The notes under the pieces: generated by a model | Databases searched by the model: none | Seen by the model: the letters and a program-made list of their open reading frames with translations, nothing else | Told to the model about the DNA's origin: nothing | From: Bradyrhizobium guangzhouense | Lineage (GTDB): Bacteria > Pseudomonadota > Alphaproteobacteria > Rhizobiales > Xanthobacteraceae | Reading direction: 5' to 3' | Assembly (NCBI RefSeq): GCF_004114955.1 | Contig: NZ_CP030053.1 | Coordinates: 2,728,001-2,792,000, forward strand | DNA: 64,000 nt | Shown: positions 27,261-35,605 of the stretch, in pieces | How positions within the stretch are numbered: the stretch's first letter is position 1 | How the letters are laid out: each line of letters begins with the position of its first letter | Translations under genes and position numbers: made by a program

Positions 27261-28766
27261 ATGGGCGGGGCTGACGCGCGGATCGTCCGCAACACGGCGC
27301 TGGTGATCCTGGCGCTGGTTGCCTTGCGGCTGGTCGCGGCCGCCTTCACCCCGATCACCTTCGACGAAGCCTATTACTGGATGTGGTCGAAAAGTCTCGC
27401 CGGAGGCTATTACGACCATCCGCCGATGGTGGCTTACGTCATCCGCGCCGGCACGATGCTCGCCGGCGACACCGAGCTCGGCGTCCGCCTGGTCTCGATC
27501 CTGCTCGCGTTGCCCATGACCTTTGCGATCTATCGCACGGCCGCGATCCTGTTCGGCGGCGCGCGCGTCGCCGCGACCAGCGCCATCCTGCTCAACGTCA
27601 CGATGATGGTTTCGGTCGGCACGCTGATCGTCACGCCGGATGCGCCGCTGCTGGTTGCCTCGAGCTTCGTGCTGTTCTTCCTCGCAAAAGTGCTGGAGAC
27701 CGGGCGCGGCGCCTGGTGGCTCGCCGTTGGCGCGGCCGTCGGCGCGGCACTGCTGTCGAAATACACAGCGATGTTCTTTGGCGCTGCGATCCTGATCTGG
27801 CTCGCGGCGGTGCCAAAACTGCGGCGCTGGTTCCTCTCGCCCTGGCCCTATCTCGGCGGCCTCGTCGCGCTGGCGCTGTTCTCGCCCGTGATCCTGTGGA
27901 ATGCGGATCATCATTGGGTCTCGTTCGTCAAGCAGCTCGGGCGCGCCAGAATCGAGGATTTCCGCCCGGTCTTCATTGCCGAGCTGATCCCGACCCAGAT
28001 CGCCTTCGCGACGCCGCTGGTTTTCATCCTCGGTGCGATGGGCCTGCATGCGCTGACCTGGCGCCGCGCCGGTGCGCTGGCCTCGCGCGTGCTGATCGAG
28101 ACCATGTTCTGGACCATCGTCGTCTATTTCGTCTGGCATTCGCTGCATGCGCGCGTCGAGGCCAACTGGTTCGCGCCGGTTTATCCGCCCTTCATTGTCG
28201 CCGCCGCGGCCGCCGCCAACCTTGCGCAATGGCAGCCGCGGGCGCGCCGCCTGGTGGATTTCTGCCTGCGCTGGGCCGCGCCGTCAGGCATCGTGATATT
28301 TGCCGCGCTGATCCTGCAGGCCAATACCGGCTGGCTTTCAGGCTATCGCCGCGACGCGACCGTGCGCAGTGTCGGCGTCGGCTGGCGCGAGCTCGCTGCC
28401 AATATCGAAGCCGAACGCGTGCGCAACGGTGCAACCTGTGTGCTCACGCCTGACTACGGCACCACGGGCTGGCTCGCCTTCTATCTGCCGCGCGGGACAT
28501 GCGTGCTGCAGCAGAACCAGCGCATCCGCTGGGTCAACATGCCCGAGCCAGATCCGAAGCTGCTCGCGGGCAAGCTGCTCTATGTCGACGAGATCAGGCC
28601 CGACGGCCATCCCTTCCTCAACGACCTCTTCACGCGCGTGACGCGTGTCGCCGAGCTGCAGCGCAAGCGCGGGCCCCTCGTGGTCGAGACCTACGGCGTC
28701 GATCTGCTCGAGGGAGCCAAGGGCGACGTGCTGGATCGCTCGCCGCCGCCTGAACTCCAGCCCTGA
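27261..28766 (+). CDS. GT39-family polyprenyl-phosphate-sugar transferase (ArnT-like)
   Basis: A 501-residue GT-C enzyme with the diagnostic first periplasmic loop TFDEAYYWMWSKSL and DHPPMVAY, followed by about 11-12 membrane helices and a C-terminal periplasmic domain of about 100 residues. Members transfer sugars from polyprenyl-phosphate to lipid A, hopanoids or proteins at the outer face of the inner membrane. AAGGA precedes ATG 27261, and the GT2-GtrA gene ends 18 bp upstream, so the two are probably co-transcribed and biochemically linked. Confidence 0.88.
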   Translation: MGGADARIVRNTALVILALVALRLVAAAFTPITFDEAYYWMWSKSLAGGYYDHPPMVAYVIRAGTMLAGDTELGVRLVSILLALPMTFAIYRTAAILFGGARVAATSAILLNVTMMVSVGTLIVTPDAPLLVASSFVLFFLAKVLETGRGAWWLAVGAAVGAALLSKYTAMFFGAAILIWLAAVPKLRRWFLSPWPYLGGLVALALFSPVILWNADHHWVSFVKQLGRARIEDFRPVFIAELIPTQIAFATPLVFILGAMGLHALTWRRAGALASRVLIETMFWTIVVYFVWHSLHARVEANWFAPVYPPFIVAAAAAANLAQWQPRARRLVDFCLRWAAPSGIVIFAALILQANTGWLSGYRRDATVRSVGVGWRELAANIEAERVRNGATCVLTPDYGTTGWLAFYLPRGTCVLQQNQRIRWVNMPEPDPKLLAGKLLYVDEIRPDGHPFLNDLFTRVTRVAELQRKRGPLVVETYGVDLLEGAKGDVLDRSPPPELQP

Positions 28767-28779
28767 ACCCGGCCGCGGC

Positions 28780-29520
28780 TCACCAGCGCGGGATTTCGCC
28801 GGTTGGAACGGTCGTCGAGACGGCGTTGTTGTTTTTCGGAATCACCAGCGGGCTGAGGCAGGCGAACGCGTCGATCGAATGGTAGATGAAGTTCATCATG
28901 CCATCGACCCCGAGGACCGGGACCGTGCGATTGAGCGCGGGAATCTTCAGGAACCGGTTCTCCATCGGGAAACAGAGCTCCAGCAGTTTCTTCGCGCCGC
29001 GCGGCGAGACCACATAACCCGCGGTGCCGAAGCAATGGATGAGCCGCAACGCAGCGACTTCCGCGGTTGATCCCTGGAAAATCGTAGCGCTTTCGTCGCT
29101 GGGCTGCCTGGGTGAGAACATCATCTCGGACTTGAAGCCGGGCGCCAGCTCAAGCTCGAGCACGGAGTCGGTGTTGAAGCCGAGCGCGACATAATCCCAG
29201 TTCTTCAGACGGTGAAGGACATCCAGGCGCTCGGTGACGTCGTTGCGGATGATCGCATCGTCCTCGAACACCAGCGCCGGCACTTCGGATTGCGCCGTCT
29301 GCTGCCAGATCCGGAAATGCGAGGCTGCGCATCCGACAGCCCCGGGCGTGAACTGCGCGCCTGAAACGACCAGGTTCATGCGAAGCGCATCCTCGGGCGA
29401 CAGCGATGCACCATCGGACGCCTCAAATCGCTCGAAGGCGATCCGCGTGCCGGCATTCAGTCTCAGGAAGGCGTCGTACTTCTGCGGCTGACGGTTGAGG
29501 TTGACGACAAAGTTCTTCAT
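28780..29520 (-). CDS. GT25-family glycosyltransferase
   Basis: A 246-residue GT25 protein (LPS galactosyltransferase/procollagen-type). It has the family N-terminus FVVNLNRQPQKYDAF, the GAVGCAASHFRIW motif and the DxD-like VFEDDAI. It is expected to add a sugar to lipopolysaccharide in the cytoplasm. It converges with the GT39 gene, with only 13 bp between them, and is divergent from the TPR-glycosyltransferase gene. Confidence 0.85.
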   Translation of the reverse strand: MKNFVVNLNRQPQKYDAFLRLNAGTRIAFERFEASDGASLSPEDALRMNLVVSGAQFTPGAVGCAASHFRIWQQTAQSEVPALVFEDDAIIRNDVTERLDVLHRLKNWDYVALGFNTDSVLELELAPGFKSEMMFSPRQPSDESATIFQGSTAEVAALRLIHCFGTAGYVVSPRGAKKLLELCFPMENRFLKIPALNRTVPVLGVDGMMNFIYHSIDAFACLSPLVIPKNNNAVSTTVPTGEIPRW

Positions 29521-29704
29521 GCAAGGGCCGTTTCAGAGACCAGGCAACGCTGCCGATCGCAGCCATATCAACGGCACTTTCGATTCGCCACGCGCGGGCG
29601 CGGTCCGCGCGCCGCGGTGTCCAGCTTCAAGCAAGCTCCAGCGGATAGTTGAGAAGCGGTAACCTGCGGGTTGCTGCCCGCTCTCCTGATCCGGAAGGTC
29701 TCCG

Positions 29705-31705
29705 ATGAATTATCACGACGGCACTCTCGCAAGGGCTAACGAGACTTCGATAGAGCCGTCCTCGCCGACGCGGGAAGAAGTTTACCAGATCTGCCTGCGA
29801 CATCTGAAGTCAGGCGAGCTCGAGCAGGCCGAAGCCCGTTGCCGGGAGGGCCTGGCCTCGGACGCAAACCATGCCGGACTGCTTCATCTGATGGCCGGCG
29901 TCTCGCTGCTCAACGGCGACTACGATGCCGCCATCACCTGGGCCGGCCGTGCTCTCACGAACGAGATGAAGGCGACCTATCTCGCAACGTTCGGGACGGC
30001 GCTGCTCGGCAAGGGGCTCCAGGCGCAGGCGTTCGAGGCGTTTCAGCGCGCGGTGGCGCTCGACCCTGTTGACCCCTCGATCTGGGAGAATTTCGGCAAT
30101 GCCTTGAACAGGGTGGGGCAGGCCAACCAGGCGAGCCTCTGCTTCCTGATCGCGCGGGCCTATCAGAAACTGCCGTTCCTTGCCGAGTGCCGTTCTGCTC
30201 CGCGCAACGGCTGGAACGCGCTGACGACGGAGTTCAATCCGCATCTCCGAACCCGCGCGAAATCGGACGCGGCGCGCGATCCGATTCACTGCTTCTGGTC
30301 GAACGCGCCGCTCAGCGAGATGTCGCGTCTGTCGCTGCAGTCGATGGTCCGCCAGGGCCATCCGGTCAAGCTCCATACGTATGACAACGTCGCCGCGATG
30401 CAGGCGCGCGTGCCCTCAGGAGTCATGGTGATCGATGCCGGAAGCCTCGTGCCGGCCGCGATCTACCAGCATGCCGTTTTGAACAGCGAGATCCGCTATT
30501 TCAGCGACATCTTCCGCTATGCCGTTCTTCACGAGTTCGGCGGCTGGTGGCTCGATACGGACATCGTTCTGGTGAAGCCGCTGGATTTCGGCAGGGAGCA
30601 TGTGTTCTCGGCGCAATGGTCCGGCGTGGAGCAGGGGCATGTTTGCGTCGGCGACGTGATGCGCGCGCCCAAGGGCTCGGTTCACATGGCCAATCTCTAT
30701 GCGCTGTCGCTGCAGCGGATGTTCAGCGAGAAGCGCGTCGAATATGGCGCGGTGGGGCCGCTGCTGCTGAGCGAATATCTGCTCGTGGCGGGCGATGAGG
30801 ACCTTCAGGCATCGATCCTGCCGCCGACGACCTTCAACGCGATCGATTGGCGTGAAGTGGAGATGTTCGCAACCGAGAGCCGCGCCGGATTCGAGCTGCT
30901 GAGCGATGCGCGCGTGACCGGTGTCCATCTCTGGGGCAAGATGTGGGCGGAGCGCGGCTTGCGCTTCGATGCCGTCCCCGAGCAGAGCGTGGCGGGGTAT
31001 CTCAAGAAGCTGGTGCTCGAGCCGAACTGGCTGACGCAGCTCGCGGCGAAGTACGATTCCGACAAGGGCGCGGTCTACAAGGGCCACATCGCCCATCACT
31101 ACACGCGCGTCTATCACGAGCTGTTCCGATCGAAGGCGCTCGAGCCTGTCCGCATCCTGGAAATCGGCCTGTGCCGCGGCCGCGTCGAAGGCTGGGCCCA
31201 GGATCAGGTGCCGTCGTTGCAGATGTGGCTGGACTACTTTCCGAATGCCGAAGTCATCGGCGTCGACATCGAGGATTTCAGCTGGTTCTCACATCCACGC
31301 GTCAGGATTCATCGTGTCGATCAGGGTGACCGCAGCATGCTGGAACAGCTCGCGCGCGAGGAGACGCCGCTGGACATCATCATCGATGACGGCTCGCACG
31401 CGTCCGTGCATCAGCACCTGACGCTCGGCGTACTGTTTCCGGCGCTGAAGCCGGGCGGCCTGTTCGTGATCGAGGATCTGGATTGGCAGCCGCCGGAGAT
31501 CCCGTCTGGCGGTGCGCCATTGATGAAGGATGTGCTCAACGCGATGAAAGCGGGCAGCGCTTTCACCTCCAACGTCATCACCGGGGACGAGGCGAGGTTG
31601 ATCTCGGACGAGATCGACGAGATCCTGATCAACGACAGTTTCCGCGAACTGATGTCGCGCGGCTTGCTCCGCGGCCTCGGCGTGCTCAGGCGCAAGGCGC
31701 AATAG
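29705..31705 (+). CDS. TPR - sugar transferase - SAM methyltransferase fusion
   Basis: A 666-residue three-part protein. Residues about 25-165 are TPR repeats (for example GDYDAAITWAGRAL and QAFEAFQRAVALDP). Residues about 192-415 are a Gly_transf_sug/capsular-type glycosyltransferase with IHCFWSN (194-200), GGWWLDTDIVLV including DTD (284-286), and HLWGKMW. Residues about 440-666 are a class I methyltransferase with EIGLCRGR (485-492), acidic D520, DDGSH (560-564) and ALKPGGLFVIEDL. It probably makes or edits an O-methylated surface glycan. GGAAGG precedes ATG 29705. Confidence 0.83.
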   Translation: MNYHDGTLARANETSIEPSSPTREEVYQICLRHLKSGELEQAEARCREGLASDANHAGLLHLMAGVSLLNGDYDAAITWAGRALTNEMKATYLATFGTALLGKGLQAQAFEAFQRAVALDPVDPSIWENFGNALNRVGQANQASLCFLIARAYQKLPFLAECRSAPRNGWNALTTEFNPHLRTRAKSDAARDPIHCFWSNAPLSEMSRLSLQSMVRQGHPVKLHTYDNVAAMQARVPSGVMVIDAGSLVPAAIYQHAVLNSEIRYFSDIFRYAVLHEFGGWWLDTDIVLVKPLDFGREHVFSAQWSGVEQGHVCVGDVMRAPKGSVHMANLYALSLQRMFSEKRVEYGAVGPLLLSEYLLVAGDEDLQASILPPTTFNAIDWREVEMFATESRAGFELLSDARVTGVHLWGKMWAERGLRFDAVPEQSVAGYLKKLVLEPNWLTQLAAKYDSDKGAVYKGHIAHHYTRVYHELFRSKALEPVRILEIGLCRGRVEGWAQDQVPSLQMWLDYFPNAEVIGVDIEDFSWFSHPRVRIHRVDQGDRSMLEQLAREETPLDIIIDDGSHASVHQHLTLGVLFPALKPGGLFVIEDLDWQPPEIPSGGAPLMKDVLNAMKAGSAFTSNVITGDEARLISDEIDEILINDSFRELMSRGLLRGLGVLRRKAQ

Positions 31706-32042
31706 CTCACTCGATCATCTCGGCCCGTTATCGTCCCGGCATTGATGACCACGAAAATGACTTGGTTGGTGGGTCCAAAGGTGACGTCGGCGATGCCCTC
31801 TGTGCGTGCTGAACCGGCCGAGAATTATGGTTAACATCCTCGCCTAAGTCCGTAGTTCTGCGGGTTTTTTTCTCGAAATGGCACAGCGTTAACGAGTTGC
31901 CCTACAACTGCCCGAACTTAATCTGCATTTAACTAAAAGTCGCCTTAATGACGCTCCGACCCTCTGCGAGATGCTGGTTCCGGAACGTGACCAGCGGCAC
32001 TTCGAAGGGGGACTGAGTGACACCGTCCTGGACGCAAGGCGA
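31706..32042. other. Gene-free leader of the DUF2778 gene, with CtrA-like sites
   Basis: This 337-bp stretch is AT-richer than its neighbours and has no convincing gene. It contains GTTAAC twice (about 31831 and 31889) and one TTAA-N7-TTAAC site (31918-31933). No hairpin with a T-run is obvious after the fusion gene. Confidence 0.5.
31918..31933 (+). promoter_or_regulatory. Candidate CtrA-binding site (TTAA-N7-TTAAC)
   Basis: TTAA (31918-31921), seven bases, then TTAAC (31929-31933) matches the alphaproteobacterial CtrA consensus exactly. It lies 110 bp before the chosen start of the DUF2778 gene. Confidence 0.45.
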
Positions 32043-33206
32043 ATGAGTACGAGTATCGCTGCGCAGAGTTACGCGGCACGGAAGCCAAACAATTCTCGGA
32101 AGTCTTCCCGGAAAATGACCACCCAAAACGTGCTTGGCGCCGCCGTGGCCGGCTGCGTCTTGCTTGCCGGCTGGACCGTCTACAACAACATCTTCGCCGC
32201 CAGCGTCTATCCGACCGTCGGCAGCTCCGGTTACGACGAGCCCGTGGTCAAGCGCGCGCCCAAGGTCGCGCTGCGTGAGGCGGGCGCGGCTATCCGGGAA
32301 ACCTTTGCGCTGCTGCCGGACCGGCTGCAGGTGGCTGCACCGATCTCGCGCGAACAGTTCAACGAGCGTTTTGCCGCGGCGGCGACCCAAGGTGTGGAGT
32401 CGAACGCAGCGAGCGCTGCGCCTGCGACGCAGGTCGCCGAAGCTGCTCCGAAGCCGACCGTCGTCGCGAAGGTCGCCGAAGCGCTGAAGCCGCTCAACCC
32501 GGTCAAGGTGGCTGAGAGGGTCGCCGACAAGGTCGCGGATGTGGCTAAGGGCAAGCGCGGCACTGACGCGCATGTGCAGCTCGCCTCGGCCGATCCGGCC
32601 GAGATCGTGCCGGCACCGGCAGCCAGGCCGAAATCCTTCGCCGACCGTGCCAAGGCCGCGGTGATGTCGATCACCGGCCCGCGCCAGTCGATGGTGGAAA
32701 AGCTCTGGGGCAAGCGTGAGCCCTCCGGCGGCTTGCTCGCTTATGCCTCGGCCGATGCCAGCGTGACCTCGGCGATCGCGCCGAAGGAGCAGAACCCGAT
32801 GTTCGGCGGCGCGCCGCCCTACGACCGCGACACCGCGGTCTACGACATCACCGCCAAGACGGTTTATCTGCCCGACGGCACCAGGCTCGAGGCGCATTCC
32901 GGCCTCGGCGACAATCTGGACGATCCGCGCTCGCAGCGCGTGCGCATGCGCGGCGTCACCCCGCCGCACATCTACAATCTGAAGCCGCGCGAGGCGCTGT
33001 TCCACGGCGTGCCTGCGCTGCGCCTGACCCCGATCGGCGGCGAGAGCGCGATCTACGGCCGCGACGGCCTGCTCGCCCACACCTTCATGCTCGGGCCGAA
33101 CGGCGATTCCAACGGCTGCGTGTCGTTCAAGGACTATTACGCGTTCCTCGACGCCTACCGCAACAAGGGCATCCGCAAGCTCGCGGTGCTGGCGCGGGTC
33201 CAGTAG
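32043..33206 (+). CDS. DUF2778-family, L,D-transpeptidase-like envelope protein
   Basis: A 387-residue protein with a basic cytoplasmic start, one membrane helix (about 29-48, VLGAAVAGCVLLAGWTV), a long Ala/Lys/Pro-rich linker and a C-terminal DUF2778 domain (about 255-387). The motif HTFML...DSNGCVSF supplies H346, S356 and C359 in an L,D-transpeptidase-like arrangement. Related DUF2778 proteins (Tlde1) modify peptidoglycan, so a periplasmic wall role is plausible. ATG 32043 is used; ATG 31971 is possible. A terminator follows. Confidence 0.8.
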   Translation: MSTSIAAQSYAARKPNNSRKSSRKMTTQNVLGAAVAGCVLLAGWTVYNNIFAASVYPTVGSSGYDEPVVKRAPKVALREAGAAIRETFALLPDRLQVAAPISREQFNERFAAAATQGVESNAASAAPATQVAEAAPKPTVVAKVAEALKPLNPVKVAERVADKVADVAKGKRGTDAHVQLASADPAEIVPAPAARPKSFADRAKAAVMSITGPRQSMVEKLWGKREPSGGLLAYASADASVTSAIAPKEQNPMFGGAPPYDRDTAVYDITAKTVYLPDGTRLEAHSGLGDNLDDPRSQRVRMRGVTPPHIYNLKPREALFHGVPALRLTPIGGESAIYGRDGLLAHTFMLGPNGDSNGCVSFKDYYAFLDAYRNKGIRKLAVLARVQ

Positions 33207-33228
33207 ACCGTTCAATTCGAGATCATGC

Positions 33229-33258
33229 AAAAGGGCCGCTCGCTGCGGCCCTTTTCAT
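33229..33258 (+). terminator. Intrinsic terminator after the DUF2778 gene
   Basis: A perfect 11-bp stem, AAAAGGGCCGC and GCGGCCCTTTT, with loop TCGCT (33229-33255), followed by CATTTTC. The A-rich left side means it can also serve the convergent GST gene. Confidence 0.85.
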
Positions 33259-33280
33259 TTTCTGCTTCCAGAGTGAACCG

Positions 33281-33919
33281 CTACGCCGCGTTGGCCGGGA
33301 TGGCCTTGCGCAGGGCCATCTCGGTGGCGATCGCCTCTCGCACCACGGGCCGCACCTGCATGCGTTCGAGATATCCAGCGAGCGGGGGCCATTGCGCGAT
33401 GTCGACGCCTGCGGGACGAAGCAGCAGCAAGGCCCAGGCGAGATGGGCATCCGCGACGGTGAAGCGTTGACCGACGAGGAATTCGCGGTCCGCCAGATGG
33501 GCTGATGGCACCGACAGCGTCTGCGTGATCCGCGCGCGCGGCTTGGCCAGCGAGCCGTCGTCCTTGTACCAGAAGGTCGGAAACAGGAACGCCTTGTGGA
33601 TCTCGGCGCCGATGAAGCTCAGCCATTCCTGCAGGCGATAGCGATCGATGTCTCCCGGTCGCGGCGCAAGGCCGCGCTCGGGCCTCAGGTCGGCGATGTA
33701 TTGCAGCACCGCCGCGCTCTCGGTCAGCCGCTCGCCGTTTTCCAGCACCAGCACCGGCACGGCGCCCTTCGAGGAGATGTCGCGAAAATCGCCGTCGCCG
33801 TCCGCGACCGTCTTGGTCGCGAGATGCACCTGATGATAGCGCGCATCAAGACCTGCTTCCATCAGCGCGATTCGGCTCGCGAGCGAGCAGGCCATCGGTG
33901 AGAAATAGAGCTGCAGCAT
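33281..33919 (-). CDS. Glutathione S-transferase (beta-class-like)
   Basis: A 212-residue GST. The thioredoxin-like N-terminal domain has FSPMACSLASRIAL with the class-characteristic cysteine near residue 11, a cis-proline segment GAVPVLVL and the ESAAVLQYIA motif. The helical C-terminal domain has FTVADAHLAWALL. It conjugates glutathione or reduces mixed disulfides in the cytosol. It starts 13 bp upstream of the end of nothing else on this strand; the isochorismatase gene ends 12 bp before its start, so co-transcription is likely. Confidence 0.88.
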   Translation of the reverse strand: MLQLYFSPMACSLASRIALMEAGLDARYHQVHLATKTVADGDGDFRDISSKGAVPVLVLENGERLTESAAVLQYIADLRPERGLAPRPGDIDRYRLQEWLSFIGAEIHKAFLFPTFWYKDDGSLAKPRARITQTLSVPSAHLADREFLVGQRFTVADAHLAWALLLLRPAGVDIAQWPPLAGYLERMQVRPVVREAIATEMALRKAIPANAA

Positions 33920-33931
33920 CGTCTTGCTCCG

Positions 33932-34525
33932 TTACGTCAGTGCATCGCCGCGCGCGATGATCGCGAAGCGGTCGGACAGTTCGGCGAGCGCGACCTCGTG
34001 GATGGTGCGGGCATCCAGCGTGCCGCCGCGTCCGTCGGGCAGGTCGCGCGTGGCGCAGGCTTCGGCATCGACCGTGGTGCGAAAGCCGAGGTCGAGCGCC
34101 GCCCGCGCCGTGGAGCTGACGCACATATGCGTCATGAAGCCGGCCAGCACGATGTTCTTCCTGTCGGTCGCATCGAGACGCGCCTTGAGATCGGTGCCGG
34201 CAAACGCGTTCGGCAACTCCTTCTCGATCACGAGCTCGCCGGCGCGCGGGGTGAGTTCGGCGACGATGGCACCGCGCTCGGCGCTGCGATCGAACAGGCT
34301 GCCAGGCTTGCCGCGATGGGCGATGTGGATGATCGGAGCGCCGGCCTCGCGCGCCCGCGCCAGCAGCGCGGTCGCCCGCGCGATCGCGGGGCGCGCGTCG
34401 GGCAAGGCGAGGGGACCTGCGAGATATTCGTTCTGGATGTCGATCAGCACCAGCGCGGCCTCGCCAAGACGCGGCGGGTTGAGATCGGCACCGGCAAGCT
34501 GGAGCAGGGTCTTTGCGGTCGTCAT
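33932..34525 (-). CDS. Isochorismatase-like cysteine hydrolase
   Basis: A 197-residue cysteine hydrolase. The catalytic triad is visible: Asp in LVLIDIQNEY, Lys in VIEKELPNAF and Cys in FMTHMCVSSTARAA. The family includes nicotinamidases, N-carbamoyl hydrolases and isochorismatases; the substrate is not predictable here. ATG 34525 is chosen, with GGAGATT upstream. It is divergent from a LysR gene across a 127-bp region with a strong dyad, so LysR probably controls it and the GST gene. Confidence 0.87.
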   Translation of the reverse strand: MTTAKTLLQLAGADLNPPRLGEAALVLIDIQNEYLAGPLALPDARPAIARATALLARAREAGAPIIHIAHRGKPGSLFDRSAERGAIVAELTPRAGELVIEKELPNAFAGTDLKARLDATDRKNIVLAGFMTHMCVSSTARAALDLGFRTTVDAEACATRDLPDGRGGTLDARTIHEVALAELSDRFAIIARGDALT

Positions 34526-34582
34526 GGTCAGGCAATCTCCGGGGCGAAAGGCTGGGCCAGCATAGCGCCGGAGCGCCCTGCC

Positions 34583-34646
34583 GATATGCAGGGATATTGC
34601 AGCCAGTGGCTGCGATATTGCAGGTCCCTCGCCGCCGATATAGCTT
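34583..34646 (+). promoter_or_regulatory. Divergent control region: LysR operator and lysR promoter
   Basis: GATATGCAG (34583), GATATTGCAG (34593) and GATATTGCAG (34614) are spaced 10 and 21 bp apart, on one helix face. The last two frame a near-perfect 25-bp dyad (34594-34618) whose core is GCAGCCA-G-TGGCTGC. TTGCAG (34618-34623), a 17-bp spacer and TAGCTT (34641-34646), then 6 bp to ATG 34653, form a candidate lysR promoter. Confidence 0.55.
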
Positions 34647-34652
34647 AAGCCC

Positions 34653-35486
34653 ATGAACTGGGACGATTTGCGCATCATCGCCGCGGTCAGGGACGAGGGC
34701 ACCTATGCCGGCGCCAGCGCGCGGCTGCGCATCGACGAGACCACGGTCGGGCGCAGGCTCTCGCGCATCGAGCGTGCGCTCGGCCTGCGCCTGTTCGAGG
34801 CCGCCGACGGCGTGCGCAGGCCGACGCGAAGTTGCGAGGCGGTGCTGGCGCATGTCGAGGCGATGGCCGCGCATGCCTCCGAGATCGGCCGCCTCGGTGC
34901 GAGCCTGGAAGGCCCGGTCGGGCGCCTGCGCATCGCCTCCACCAACACCGTCGCCGAGGCGGTGTTGTCGCCACGCGCGAGCGACTTCCTGCGCGCCAAT
35001 CCGGGCTTGACGCTGCAATTCCTGACCTCGAGCGAGAACGTCAAGTTCTCGCGCTGGGAGGCCGATCTCGCCATTCGTCTGCGCAAGCCCGACAAGGGTG
35101 ACTTTGCGATCTCCAGGCTCGGCGACATCAAGCTCTATTACTTTGAGCCCGTGACGACCGAGGGCGAGCCGATGCTGTGCGCTTATCCGGACGAGCTCGG
35201 TGCCATTCCCGAGATGCAATTCCTGCGCACCAAGAAGGCGCGCACGCGCTGCGTCACCGACAACGTCCGCGTCATCCGCAATCTGATCCGCGCGCATCGG
35301 GCCGCCGGCGTGTTGCCGGAATATGTTTGCGCGGACCTGCTCGGCGATCGCCGCCTGCGCGCCAGCCTGCTGCCGAAACGCCGCGATGCCTGGCTGCTGG
35401 TGCAAAACCACCTCAAGCGCGACGCTGCAACCCGCGTGACGATCGACTGGATCCGCCACTGCGTCCGGGATCTGGCGCAGAGTTGA
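34653..35486 (+). CDS. LysR-family transcriptional regulator
   Basis: A 277-residue LysR regulator: N-terminal winged helix (MNWDDLRIIAAVRDEGTYAGASARL, recognition helix around TTVGRRLSRIE) and a shortened periplasmic-binding-like effector domain (about 85-277). Divergent placement from the isochorismatase/GST unit, with a shared dyad, is the classic LysR arrangement. No Shine-Dalgarno is visible before ATG 34653, and the predicted -10 is only 6 bp away, suggesting leaderless translation. Confidence 0.87.
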   Translation: MNWDDLRIIAAVRDEGTYAGASARLRIDETTVGRRLSRIERALGLRLFEAADGVRRPTRSCEAVLAHVEAMAAHASEIGRLGASLEGPVGRLRIASTNTVAEAVLSPRASDFLRANPGLTLQFLTSSENVKFSRWEADLAIRLRKPDKGDFAISRLGDIKLYYFEPVTTEGEPMLCAYPDELGAIPEMQFLRTKKARTRCVTDNVRVIRNLIRAHRAAGVLPEYVCADLLGDRRLRASLLPKRRDAWLLVQNHLKRDAATRVTIDWIRHCVRDLAQS

Positions 35487-35605
35487 TTGCCGGCTAGCGG
35501 CGGCCTTGAACGCGGCCCGGCGCCCGGACGACCAAGTCACAACGGGCCCGGGATTGCGCGCGCATATCTGGTGCGCAATGCTGCGGCGACGACGATCTCG
35601 GGCGG

